64,000 bases of DNA. Source: Muriicola marianensis (lineage in GTDB: Bacteria > Bacteroidota > Bacteroidia > Flavobacteriales > Flavobacteriaceae). Shown here one piece after another: positions 16,569-22,981 of the stretch. The stretch spans positions 124,001 through 188,000 of the forward strand of contig NZ_BMFH01000002.1 in assembly GCF_014638095.1 (NCBI RefSeq), written 5' to 3'. Both the position numbers and the translations under genes were made by a program. Under the pieces are notes generated by a model. That model worked only from the letters and a program-made list of their open reading frames with translations. It was not told the origin of the DNA and ran no database searches. Positions within the stretch are counted from its first letter, which is position 1, and the number at the start of each line of letters is the position of its first letter.

Positions 16569-17978
16569 ATGACCATAGAACAGATTTATACAGGATGCCT
16601 GGCACAAGGTGCCTACTACATAGAAAGCAAAGGGGAAGCAGCTATAATCGACCCTCTGAGGGAGATCTCTCCTTACATAAAAAGGGCAGCTAAGGATAAT
16701 GCGAAGATTAAATACGTTTTTGAAACGCATTTTCATGCCGACTTTGTCAGTGGACATATCACCCTGTCTAAGGAAACAGGGGCGCCCATTATTTACGGGC
16801 CGAAGGCCGATCCTTCCTTTGAGGCCTATATCGCCAAGGATGGGGAAGAATTTAAGATAGGAGACCTCACTATCAAGGTCCTGCATACGCCAGGTCATAC
16901 CATGGAGAGTACTACCTATCTGCTCAGGGATGCCAAAGGGAAGGATATAGCAATTTTTTCAGGCGATACCCTTTTCCTGGGAGACGTCGGAAGGCCTGAT
17001 CTGGCGCAAAAGGCGGCTCATCTTACCCAGGAAGAGCTAGCTGGGATGCTGTACGACAGCCTGAGAGAAAAGATCATGCCCCTGCCCGATGATATTACGG
17101 TATATCCAGCTCATGGGGCCGGATCTGCCTGCGGTAAAAATATGATGAAAGAGACCGTGGATACCCTGGGGAATCAGAAGAAGATGAATTATGCCCTTCG
17201 CGCTGATATGACCCGGGAGGAATTCATAGATGAAGTAACAGAAGGTCTTTTGCCACCCCCAAAATACTTCCCTTTGAATGTGAAGATGAACAAGGAGGGA
17301 TATGAAGATATTGGGGTAGTGCTAAAAAGAGGCAAAACAGCCTTGAACCCTGATGATTTTGAGGCTCTGGCCAATGAATCCGAAGCTATCGTTCTCGATG
17401 TACGGACGCAGCAGGAATTCGTCAAAGGACACATCCCAAGGTCGATCTTTATCGGGCTCAACGGGGATTTCGCTCCCTGGGTGGGTGCCCTGATAGCAGA
17501 TGTTACCCAAAGTATTCTGTTGGTTACACCGGACGGGAAAGAAGAAGAAGCTGTAACCAGGCTTTCAAGGGTGGGCTTTGACAACACCCTGGGTTACCTG
17601 GAAGGAGGATTCGACTCCTGGAAAAAGGCAGGGAAAGAGATCGACAGTATCAAATCCAAGCCCGCTGCAGAACTGAAAAAGGAGCTCTCAGAAAAGTCTA
17701 CCCCTGTCTTCGATGTCAGGAAGGAATCCGAATATAAGTCGGAGCACCTGGTCGGAGCTGAAAATACACCCCTGGATACCCTCAATGAGCATCTGGCGGA
17801 ATTTCCGGATGATCAACCTTTCTATATGCACTGTGCCGGAGGGTACCGTTCCGTGATCGCTGCCTCTATCCTCAAGAGCAGGGGTATTCACAACCTGGTT
17901 GATGTCGGCGGCGGATTCGATGCGATCAAGCAAGCAGGCCTGGAAGTGAGTGATTACGTCTGCCCTACCACTTTATGA
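16569..17978 (+). CDS. MBL-fold persulfide dioxygenase fused to two rhodanese domains (CstB-like)
   Basis: A 469-aa protein of three parts. The beta-lactamase fold (1-250) carries iron ligands His54, His56, Asp58, His63, His110 and Asp133, with THFHADFVSGH as in CstB/ETHE1 relatives. The middle rhodanese-like domain (about 260-365) lacks the catalytic Cys and reads LLVTPDGKEE, a pseudo-domain. The C-terminal rhodanese domain (about 370-469) has the active loop HCAGGYRS with Cys422. CstB enzymes oxidise low-molecular-weight persulfides to thiosulfate, so sulfide detoxification is the expected role. It lies after SulP and before DUF2892. Confidence 0.9.
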   Translation: MTIEQIYTGCLAQGAYYIESKGEAAIIDPLREISPYIKRAAKDNAKIKYVFETHFHADFVSGHITLSKETGAPIIYGPKADPSFEAYIAKDGEEFKIGDLTIKVLHTPGHTMESTTYLLRDAKGKDIAIFSGDTLFLGDVGRPDLAQKAAHLTQEELAGMLYDSLREKIMPLPDDITVYPAHGAGSACGKNMMKETVDTLGNQKKMNYALRADMTREEFIDEVTEGLLPPPKYFPLNVKMNKEGYEDIGVVLKRGKTALNPDDFEALANESEAIVLDVRTQQEFVKGHIPRSIFIGLNGDFAPWVGALIADVTQSILLVTPDGKEEEAVTRLSRVGFDNTLGYLEGGFDSWKKAGKEIDSIKSKPAAELKKELSEKSTPVFDVRKESEYKSEHLVGAENTPLDTLNEHLAEFPDDQPFYMHCAGGYRSVIAASILKSRGIHNLVDVGGGFDAIKQAGLEVSDYVCPTTL

Positions 17979-18022
17979 CAGATATCATAGGACGGAACTG
18001 GGAATAGATGTAGTATTGCAGG

Positions 18023-18118
18023 GTGAAATGGACTAAACTGACCAAGTTTATCGGGGTCTGTATCCTTTGTTTAGGCATCATTTACCTGATAGCCCGGCTT
18101 ATATATTACCTAACCTGA
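18023..18118 (+). CDS. 31-aa single-pass membrane micro-ORF
   Basis: A GTG-started frame of 31 codons ending TGA at 18116-18118. The product is basic at its start (MKWTKLTKF), then one hydrophobic run of about 18 residues rich in Ile/Leu/Cys, ending LIYYLT: a single membrane helix. A TAGTATTG-like box lies just upstream (18010-18017). It sits 45 bp after the persulfide dioxygenase and 12 bp before DUF2892, in the same orientation. I do not recognise the family, and a peptide this short could be chance; the composition is what makes it plausible. Confidence 0.4.
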   Translation: MKWTKLTKFIGVCILCLGIIYLIARLIYYLT

Positions 18119-18130
18119 AATTGAGAACAC

Positions 18131-18343
18131 ATGAAAAAAAATATGGGAGCACTTGACAAGGTCATTCGGGTTGTGATTGCACTGGTAGCTGCGGCTTTGG
18201 TGTATTACGATGTAGTTGAAGGCATGTATTCATATATACTTCTGACCATCACAGCTATCTTTCTCCTTACCAGCCTTGTAGGTTTTTGTCCGCTTTACGG
18301 CCTGTTCGGTTTAAACACCTGCCCGGTAAACAAGCGAGGTTAG
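18131..18343 (+). CDS. DUF2892 (YgaP transmembrane domain-like) protein
   Basis: A 70-aa membrane protein with two helices and the DUF2892 marks: GALDKVIRVVIALV at the start, LLTSLVGFCPLYGLFGLNTC at the end. In other bacteria this domain is the membrane part of YgaP (fused to rhodanese) and often sits next to sulfur-handling genes. Here it follows the persulfide dioxygenase, in line with a role in sulfur or thiocyanate traffic at the inner membrane. A terminator at 18457 follows after about 110 bp. Confidence 0.88.
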   Translation: MKKNMGALDKVIRVVIALVAAALVYYDVVEGMYSYILLTITAIFLLTSLVGFCPLYGLFGLNTCPVNKRG

Positions 18344-18420
18344 TACACGTTGTATTTATAATTCCCATATACTTGGAATTTCGATGGCATGTATGCATTA
18401 GCCGTCTGTATCATACGTAT

Positions 18421-18438
18421 CAGGAATAATTATTCCTG
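18421..18438. promoter_or_regulatory. perfect 18-bp palindrome, possible operator
   Basis: CAGGAATAA followed directly by its inverse complement TTATTCCTG, with no spacer and no mismatch. It lies between the DUF2892 stop and the next small gene, 19 bp before a terminator stem. Two 9-bp half sites would fit a dimeric repressor or activator, but a hairpin role is also possible. Confidence 0.4.
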
Positions 18439-18456
18439 TATCACCAAATTATTTCA

Positions 18457-18486
18457 AAATCCCCATTTCATAAAGGGGATTTTTTT
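18457..18486 (+). terminator. Rho-independent terminator after DUF2892
   Basis: AAATCCCC, a 10-nt loop, GGGGATTT and a run of T. It ends the sulfur gene run before the small membrane gene at 18512. Confidence 0.7.
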
Positions 18487-18511
18487 AATTTAGTCAAGAG
18501 AACAACGGACA

Positions 18512-18694
18512 ATGCTTAAAAATTTCATTCGCAGTGTAGGGGTCATCAATGTGATACTGCTCCTGGTCGTACTTTCCATCATTGTCGTTTCTGAATACAT
18601 GTACCTTACGGGCCACAAGCTCGACGCCATCTTCATCGCTTTCTGGGCGCCTACCATCTTAGGATTCATGAACTATTTCAAATACAGGAAGTGA
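18512..18694 (+). CDS. small two-helix membrane protein
   Basis: A 60-aa protein with two hydrophobic stretches (about residues 10-30 and 40-54), a short charged loop GHKLDAI and a basic end FKYRK. I do not recognise the family. Its stop codon (TGA 18692-18694) overlaps the ATG of the next 33-aa membrane peptide, a 1-bp overlap typical of translational coupling. The pair starts 26 bp after a terminator, so it has its own transcript. Confidence 0.7.
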   Translation: MLKNFIRSVGVINVILLLVVLSIIVVSEYMYLTGHKLDAIFIAFWAPTILGFMNYFKYRK

Positions 18695-18795
18695 TGGATT
18701 TTATACTGGCATATTCTCTCTTTGTCGGCCTGATCTTTGTGATCTGGATGGTTTTTGTGATACGGATGTACAAGGAACTCAATAAGAAGCAATAA
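18694..18795 (+). CDS. 33-aa single-pass membrane peptide coupled to the upstream gene
   Basis: ATG at 18694 overlaps the upstream TGA by one base. The 33 residues form one membrane helix (about 3-24, rich in Phe/Val/Ile/Leu) and a basic tail RMYKELNKKQ, like the short subunits found in membrane complexes. It lies 9 bp before the convergent exonuclease gene. The overlap and the helix-plus-basic-tail layout support it being real; function unknown. Confidence 0.6.
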   Translation: MDFILAYSLFVGLIFVIWMVFVIRMYKELNKKQ

Positions 18796-18804
18796 GAGCT
18801 CTGG

Positions 18805-20199
18805 CTATTTTGCCTGCCCTATTTCCATCAGGTTTCCACTGTTCCTGAGCACGTATGAGCTAATGAGCCTGCGGTCTTCCAGCGTCTCCTTCTGAGGTGT
18901 TACAAATGCCAGTATATCCTCTATAGAGGACACAGGTGTTTCTTTAGGGACAAAGCCATACCCGTAGTAAAGGCCATCCCTTACCACCACAAGGGCATCT
19001 TCATCGGGATTTCTCCCTTTCTCCTTTATGATAAAATTCTCCCTTTCATCTGCAAGTGATGAGATCGCTTGCCTTACCTTGGCATTGTATTCTTCAATGC
19101 GCTCTTCCCCCCGGCAGATCCCCGAACAGGGGCCCAACCTGAAATGGTTGCAACGTGCCACCCCTTCCTGAAGATGGCAGTATTTAGGACAGAGCTCAAA
19201 TCGGGCACAGAGTTTTTCCAGAAATTCACGGCTCTCTGTCAGGGAATACAGGATGGCTATAGGATTGGGAACACCACCTGCTCTGGTAATGGCCAGGTGC
19301 AGTATGCCTTCCCGGTCTTCATAGGAAAAGATCGCTATCCCCTGTACCTTTCTCTTTTGTGCCTGGTTGTACACGGGAAAATGTTTTTTGATGGCCTGGT
19401 TCTCCATTAGGAGAGCGACCAGTTCATTTCCGGATAGGTCGAACTCTATTTTTTGGGTCGCCCGGCACATGCGTACCTCTTTCTCACTCCGGTCGTAGAA
19501 GTGGCCCAGCACCCTCTTCTTTATATTTTTTGCTTTGCCGGTATAGATGATCTCGCCTTTGGAATTTTTGAAATAATAGACCCCCGGTTTCTGAGGCAGC
19601 CTTTCGTATTGAGTCCGGGGAAGAGAAGGGGGGAGGGTAGCTTCCTGGGATCTGGCATTGAGGAATTTCTTCAGGGTGATATCGATTCCAGGAGTAGCCA
19701 GGATCCGTTTGAAGAGAATGACGGTGGCCCTGGCATCACCCCTTGCCCTGTGCCTGTCTTCCAGCGGAATGTTCAGGGATGTACACAATTTGCCAAGGCT
19801 GTACGATCTGAATCCCGGGTACACGGTCCTTGCAAGGCGGACCGTACATAATTTCTTTCTGGTGAATGTAATCCCAAGTTCCTGAAACTCGTTCTTGATA
19901 ACGTGGTAGTCGAAATTCACGCTATGGGCAACAAAGATACAACCCTCTGTGATCCTCAGGATGTCATCGGCTATATCTCTTAACGGGGGGGAGTCGCGCA
20001 CCGTATCATTGTCAATACCGGTAAGTCCGGTTATAAAAGAAGGTATTTCGCACCCGGGATTGACGAGAGAGGTGAATTCATCAATGATCCGACCCTCTGA
20101 AAATTTAAAAATTGAGATCTCTGTGATCTTATTTCCTTTGATACCGTTCCCCGTGGTCTCTATGTCGACTATGCAATACACCCCTAACGAAAATTCCAA
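18805..20199 (-). CDS. DnaQ-type exonuclease fused to UvrC/Cho-like GIY-YIG nuclease
   Basis: A 464-aa two-nuclease protein. Residues 1-180 are a DEDDh 3'-5' exonuclease (VDIETTG, FVAHSVNFDYHV, HRARGDARATV). From about 200 a GIY-YIG domain follows: GVYYFKNSKGEIIYTGKAKNIKKRV, with the catalytic Arg in KKRV and Glu in the later VALLMENQAIKK segment, then a Cys-rich part CPKYCHLQEGVARC. The fusion is known in other bacteria (Mycobacterium Cho-like nuclease) and points to nucleotide excision or damage repair. It converges with the small membrane pair. Confidence 0.88.
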   Translation of the reverse strand: MEFSLGVYCIVDIETTGNGIKGNKITEISIFKFSEGRIIDEFTSLVNPGCEIPSFITGLTGIDNDTVRDSPPLRDIADDILRITEGCIFVAHSVNFDYHVIKNEFQELGITFTRKKLCTVRLARTVYPGFRSYSLGKLCTSLNIPLEDRHRARGDARATVILFKRILATPGIDITLKKFLNARSQEATLPPSLPRTQYERLPQKPGVYYFKNSKGEIIYTGKAKNIKKRVLGHFYDRSEKEVRMCRATQKIEFDLSGNELVALLMENQAIKKHFPVYNQAQKRKVQGIAIFSYEDREGILHLAITRAGGVPNPIAILYSLTESREFLEKLCARFELCPKYCHLQEGVARCNHFRLGPCSGICRGEERIEEYNAKVRQAISSLADERENFIIKEKGRNPDEDALVVVRDGLYYGYGFVPKETPVSSIEDILAFVTPQKETLEDRRLISSYVLRNSGNLMEIGQAK

Positions 20200-20222
20200 T
20201 TAAAGGTAGTGTAAACGCAAAA

Positions 20223-20246
20223 AAAGGGCAACTGCAGTTGCCCTTT
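20223..20246 (-). terminator. Rho-independent terminator of yegP-like gene
   Basis: AAAGGGCAACTG and its inverse complement CAGTTGCCCTTT form a 12-bp stem with almost no loop. On the minus strand it is followed by a run of T (plus-strand A run at 20218-20225). Confidence 0.65.
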
Positions 20247-20286
20247 GTCTGATTTCATAAAATAACAGATGTTCCTCAGGAACTAA

Positions 20287-20616
20287 TTAAGAATTGTCTA
20301 CCACTTTAGCGGAAGGGGCGTTCTTTTTAACGGAAGCTATCCCATTGGCCATAGAAGAGGTAGAGGCATACATCTGGCTGGCGCCAATTTCCTGACCGTT
20401 GGTGGCCTTGAGGCTGAAATAAGGCTTGCCATTTTTAGCAACCTTACGTTCAAACATTCCGTCGTTTTTGGAATTTTTTCGGACGGATTCAATTCCATTT
20501 TCACAGGCGGCTTTGGTCTTGTAGGCTTCACTGGAAAGGATGACCTGACCGTTACCTGCTTTTAGATTAAATCTGAATTGCCCTGATTTGTCTTTTTTAA
20601 TTTCGAATTTGCCCAT
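20287..20616 (-). CDS. YegP family (DUF1508) protein
   Basis: A 109-aa protein built of two tandem DUF1508 units: GKFEIKKDKSGQFRFNLKA-x-NGQVILSSEAY with ENGIESVRKN, then FERKVAKNGKPYFSLKA-x-NGQEIGASQMY with ANGIASVKKN. Each unit is about 50 residues. Structures of this family are small beta-sheet dimers; the role is unknown, though E. coli YegP is linked to stress. A terminator follows. Confidence 0.9.
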   Translation of the reverse strand: MGKFEIKKDKSGQFRFNLKAGNGQVILSSEAYKTKAACENGIESVRKNSKNDGMFERKVAKNGKPYFSLKATNGQEIGASQMYASTSSMANGIASVKKNAPSAKVVDNS

Positions 20617-20682
20617 TTTGAAGTAGTTTGAATTTTTTCAAATTTACTATTAAATACCATTTTTTTTGGCAAGGAGATAAAA

Positions 20683-20710
20683 AATAATCCACATTTTACT
20701 GTGGATTATT
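20683..20710 (-). terminator. terminator after the 73-aa gene
   Basis: AATAATCCAC, an 8-nt loop and GTGGATTATT form a perfect 10-bp stem. The minus-strand reading continues into a T run. It lies 53 bp beyond the stop of the 73-aa gene. Confidence 0.65.
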
Positions 20711-20763
20711 GTTGTTTTATCAGTTTTCCGGCTAAAATTACCGACCTGTGATTTAGAGGGGTA

Positions 20764-20985
20764 TCAAATCACAGGAGAACCTTTTAACCTTTTTTCTATC
20801 TTCTGTTTTTTCTCGGTAAGCCTTTTCATAAGATCCATGAGTTCAGGTTCCCTTGTCTTCTTGTAGATCTCGTTTAATGCCAGGATCAATTCTTTGGCAT
20901 CCCTGGATGCCTGTACTCTGTCACTGGTAGACATATGGCTCATTTTCATGTTCTCAAATGTCTCTGCTCTTTTTAGTAAATCCAT
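20764..20985 (-). CDS. 73-aa charged helical protein, unknown function
   Basis: A small protein with two predicted helices rich in Lys/Glu: ENMKMSHMSTSDRVQASRD, then ILALNEIYKK and LMKRLTEKKQKIEKRL. No signal peptide or membrane segment. I do not recognise a domain. Genes like this are common in Flavobacteriaceae as conserved hypothetical proteins (from memory). It has its own terminator and stands alone. Confidence 0.7.
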   Translation of the reverse strand: MDLLKRAETFENMKMSHMSTSDRVQASRDAKELILALNEIYKKTREPELMDLMKRLTEKKQKIEKRLKGSPVI

Positions 20986-21147
20986 AATTCAGCAAATCTT
21001 ATTATAACGGAAAAGATAGGAAAGATTTAAATGGTGGCACCACCCTAATCTCATAAACTTTTCCTATTATTTCCTTAAGGAAAAGCAAAGACGCCATGGA
21101 CTATATAAGAGTGTAGTACTCTAAAGGTCGTACTGTTACGGAGGGAT

Positions 21148-21534
21148 TCAGTTCGCAGTTCCCTGGTCCATACCCTGTAAAGAATTAGGGTCGACCACAG
21201 TAATAAAATTCTCCCGGGTCAGCGTATCATTTCCTTCGCTGTTGATCGCGATGAGGGTCACGTCATAGGTGCCGGGATTCAAATATTGGATAAAGGGTTC
21301 CACTTCCGTACTGCTGTCAGGCGTACCCCCGGGGAAGGACCACTGGTACGAAGTGGCATTGGCGGACCCATTCACGAATTGCACCCGTGTACCGGCCCGG
21401 ATCGTGGTGGCCAGGGCATCGAATTCCGCAATGGGCGGACTGCTGGGTTCGGGCATGGAATTGTCTTCATCATTGGAACACTGAACATGCAGTAAGAGTA
21501 CAGTGATCAAGACTAAAATCCTGGTGTATTTCAT
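21148..21534 (-). CDS. PKD-domain lipoprotein
   Basis: A 128-aa lipoprotein from ATG 21532-21534 (MKYTRILVLITVLLLHVQC, lipid Cys19), then a short Ser/Pro/Glu linker and a single PKD domain (about 40-118). The domain marks are VQFVNGSANATSYQWSFPGG and the closing YLNPGTYDVTLIAINSEG. PKD domains are surface or binding modules in larger enzymes; a stand-alone copy would be an anchored binding domain. The frame extends to 21624, but without a signal peptide there. Confidence 0.8.
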   Translation of the reverse strand: MKYTRILVLITVLLLHVQCSNDEDNSMPEPSSPPIAEFDALATTIRAGTRVQFVNGSANATSYQWSFPGGTPDSSTEVEPFIQYLNPGTYDVTLIAINSEGNDTLTRENFITVVDPNSLQGMDQGTAN

Positions 21535-21771
21535 ACGGATCAAATTTGGACCTAAAAATAGTAATTTCCAGAAATGATCGATTAAAAAGCCTAATCCACT
21601 GTCCGGATCAGAAATTTCGGGCATATGTCAGAGAGACGTATATAGTGCTCTATCCTTTGCCTGTGCATTGAGTATCCTGAGGTTTTTAGAAATAGTCAAG
21701 TGGACAATTTTCTATTCGCAACGAGATTAAAAAGTTTACTCGAATTGTTGGGGGGATTACCCATCACGATA

Positions 21772-21791
21772 ATCCCGATAGCTATTGGGAT
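21772..21791. repeat. imperfect 20-bp palindrome
   Basis: ATCCCGATAGCTATTGGGAT, one G/T mismatch from perfect. This palindrome type occurs in many flavobacterial genomes as far as I recall. Confidence 0.6.
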
Positions 21792-21820
21792 CGGTGTTTT
21801 CCTGAGTTCCCGTCCTGCAA

Positions 21821-21842
21821 ACCTGCCTGCCTTCAGGCAGAT
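21821..21842. repeat. 22-nt inverted repeat, CCTGCCTG type, decayed
   Basis: ACCTGCCTG, loop CCTT, CAGGCAGAT; one mismatch in the stem compared with the intact copy at 22086. Confidence 0.6.
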
Positions 21843-21895
21843 ACAAACCCGGCTTTGCCCTTTTGCAGTTTGTATGTAAAGCTTATCTGAATTGA

Positions 21896-21940
21896 ATGGG
21901 AGATTACCGCGCTTTGCGCCCTATTCTCCGGGTCTTCGAT
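21896..21940 (+). repeat. repeat fragment B
   Basis: Starts ATGGGAGATTACCGC and has CCTATTCTCCGGGTC in place of the usual core. It is followed by a hairpin CCCATTGC-TTGT-GCAATGGG (21956-21975) and then diverged sequence. Confidence 0.4.
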
Positions 21941-22041
21941 ATTGCAAATAAAATACCCATTGCTTGTGCAATGGGCAGCTTGTCGCATATAAAACGCTTA
22001 AGCGAGCTTGGCGTTTTCTCAAGTTTGAGATTGTTGGTATT

Positions 22042-22180
22042 TGGGGAGATTACCTGCGGTGTTCTCCTGAGCTCCCGTCCTGCAAACCTGCCTGTCGGCA
22101 GGCAGGTACAAACCCGGCTTAGCCAGAGGCAAAGCGGTTATTGTCTTTTTCCGCATTTAATTTTTCAACATTCTTATAAA
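22042..22180 (+). repeat. repeat unit C (139 bp)
   Basis: Starts TGGGGAGATTACC, core GTGTTCTCCTGAGCTCCC, contains the intact palindrome at 22086-22107 and ends with the AGAGGCAAAGCGG and TTGTCTTTTTCCGCAT segments shared with unit D. It is longer than D because of the palindrome. Confidence 0.75.
22086..22107. repeat. intact palindrome ACCTGCCTG-TCGG-CAGGCAGGT
   Basis: Nine-bp perfect stem with a TCGG loop. The same palindrome type is present in decayed form in unit A and absent from units D and E. Confidence 0.75.
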
Positions 22181-22306
22181 ATGGGAGATTACCTCTCTGC
22201 GCTCGGTGTTCTCCTGAGCTCCGGTCCTGCAATTACAAACCCGGCTTTGCCAGAGGCAAAGCGGTTATTGTCTTTTTCCGCATCTAATTTTTCAACATCT
22301 TATAAA
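22181..22306 (+). repeat. repeat unit D (126 bp)
   Basis: Nearly identical to unit E over its first 80 bp (ATGGGAGATTACCTCTCTGC, GTGTTCTCCTGAGCTCC) and to unit C in the second half. It holds the inverted repeat CTTTGCC-AGA-GGCAAAG. Confidence 0.8.
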
Positions 22307-22391
22307 ATGGGAGATTACCTCTCTGCGCTCGGTGTTCTCCTGAGCTCCCGTCCTGCAACTACAAACCCAGCTTTGCCTTTGGCAAAGCGGT
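22307..22391 (+). repeat. repeat unit E, truncated
   Basis: Direct copy of the first 85 bp of unit D, ending at GCTTTGCCTTTGGCAAAGCGG, then unrelated sequence up to the ssrA terminator. Confidence 0.75.
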
Positions 22392-22444
22392 CTTTCGTTC
22401 CCTGCGTCCTTTACAGAGCGAGCTCTGTACGGCCTCAGGAAACG

Positions 22445-22470
22445 AAAAACCCCGCCTCAAGGCGGGGTTT
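22445..22470 (-). terminator. Rho-independent terminator of ssrA
   Basis: AACCCCGCC, loop TCAA, GGCGGGGTT; on the minus strand it is followed by a T run. It lies 12 bp beyond the tmRNA 3' end. Confidence 0.8.
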
Positions 22471-22481
22471 GTGAGTGATCG

Positions 22482-22875
22482 TGGAGCCGGGGAGAATCGA
22501 ACTCCCGTCCAAACAAGCAATACCACTGCTTTCTACATGTTTAGGACCTGTTCGATTTTCGATACAAGGCTGACCAGGAACCGCCTACCCTGTACTTAGC
22601 TTCTTTGTTTTTGAACCTCCGCCGAAGCTACGGAGATCCTATGTTGATTTTTATGGTGCCCCGGTATGGATCGCCATCAACAAGGGCTATCCCGGGACAT
22701 CTCGCTTCCCTGCCTTGCAGGGACGAGGCTATATCCTACTATAATTCAGATTAAGCGGCAAGAGCGTAATTAGATTCGCCATTTAAAAGTGTGAAATATG
22801 AGATTTACGAGCTGTATCCCAGCGCTCGACATGCTTACAATGCCATTGGTCTCGCTGTCAAAACCAGTCGGCCCC
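22482..22875 (-). ncRNA. ssrA: tmRNA (ssrA)
   Basis: The trans-translation RNA that frees stalled ribosomes. On the minus strand it begins GGGGCCGACTGG, which pairs (one G-U) with the 3' acceptor CGGCTCC followed by discriminator A; CCA is not encoded. The T-arm reads GGGAGTTCGATTCTCCC. The tag frame reads G-ESNYALAA then TAA (near 22755-22780). About 394 nt, standard size. The promoter is a TATCTTTG box at 22912-22919, so a leader of roughly 30 nt must be trimmed. A strong terminator follows. smpB is not in the window. Confidence 0.96.
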
Positions 22876-22911
22876 AATAAGTTTAAGAACGTCCTGTTTC
22901 CAGAAGGATTG

Positions 22912-22919
22912 CAAAGATA
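22912..22919 (-). promoter_or_regulatory. -7 box (TATCTTTG) of ssrA
   Basis: Exact TAnnTTTG on the minus strand (CAAAGATA on plus), 37 bp before the mature tmRNA 5' end. Confidence 0.65.
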
Positions 22920-22927
22920 CCAAAAAG

Positions 22928-22959
22928 TTTGCGCCCCGACTGAAATCCGTGTAATTTTG
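22928..22959 (+). promoter_or_regulatory. promoter of the dehydrogenase gene (TTTG-N20-TAATTTTG)
   Basis: A -33 element TTTG at 22928-22931 and a -7 box TAATTTTG at 22952-22959 spaced 20 bp, both fitting the Bacteroidota consensus. It starts 8 bp from the ssrA -7 box, so the two divergent promoters share DNA. The ATG at 22982 is 22 bp beyond the box. Confidence 0.65.
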
Positions 22960-22981
22960 AGCAAATTCCATACCAAATCCT

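Larger units (their letters stand above)
21748..21870 (+). repeat. diverged repeat unit A
   Basis: The most decayed copy: GGGGGATTACCC start, then TGTTTTCCTGAGTTCCCGTC and the ACAAACCCGGCTTTGCC end. It contains two inverted repeats, at 21772-21791 and 21821-21842. Confidence 0.5.
21535..22444. repeat. non-coding repeat and palindrome cluster
   Basis: About 900 bp without a real gene. From 21748 on it holds diverged copies of one unit that begins ATGGGAGATTACC and contains GTGTTCTCCTGAGCTC. Within the spacers are several small inverted repeats. Frames that run through it (a 192-aa frame, 21896-22474, plus) translate the repeats themselves and do not look like a protein. The block ends at the terminator of ssrA. 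The 5' part (21535-21747) shows nothing I can name. Confidence 0.75.

Noticed and set aside
21107-21121. Hairpin AGAGT-GTAGT-ACTCT
   Set aside because: Five-bp stem, no T run, no gene end close enough.
22042-22391. CRISPR-like array
   Set aside because: Units are about 130 bp with no short spaced repeats, no unique spacers of constant length and no cas genes nearby.
21896-22474. 192-aa frame with MGDYLSALGVLLSS repeats
   Set aside because: It translates the DNA repeat units and palindromes, starts inside unit B and runs into the ssrA terminator; no codon bias or domain.
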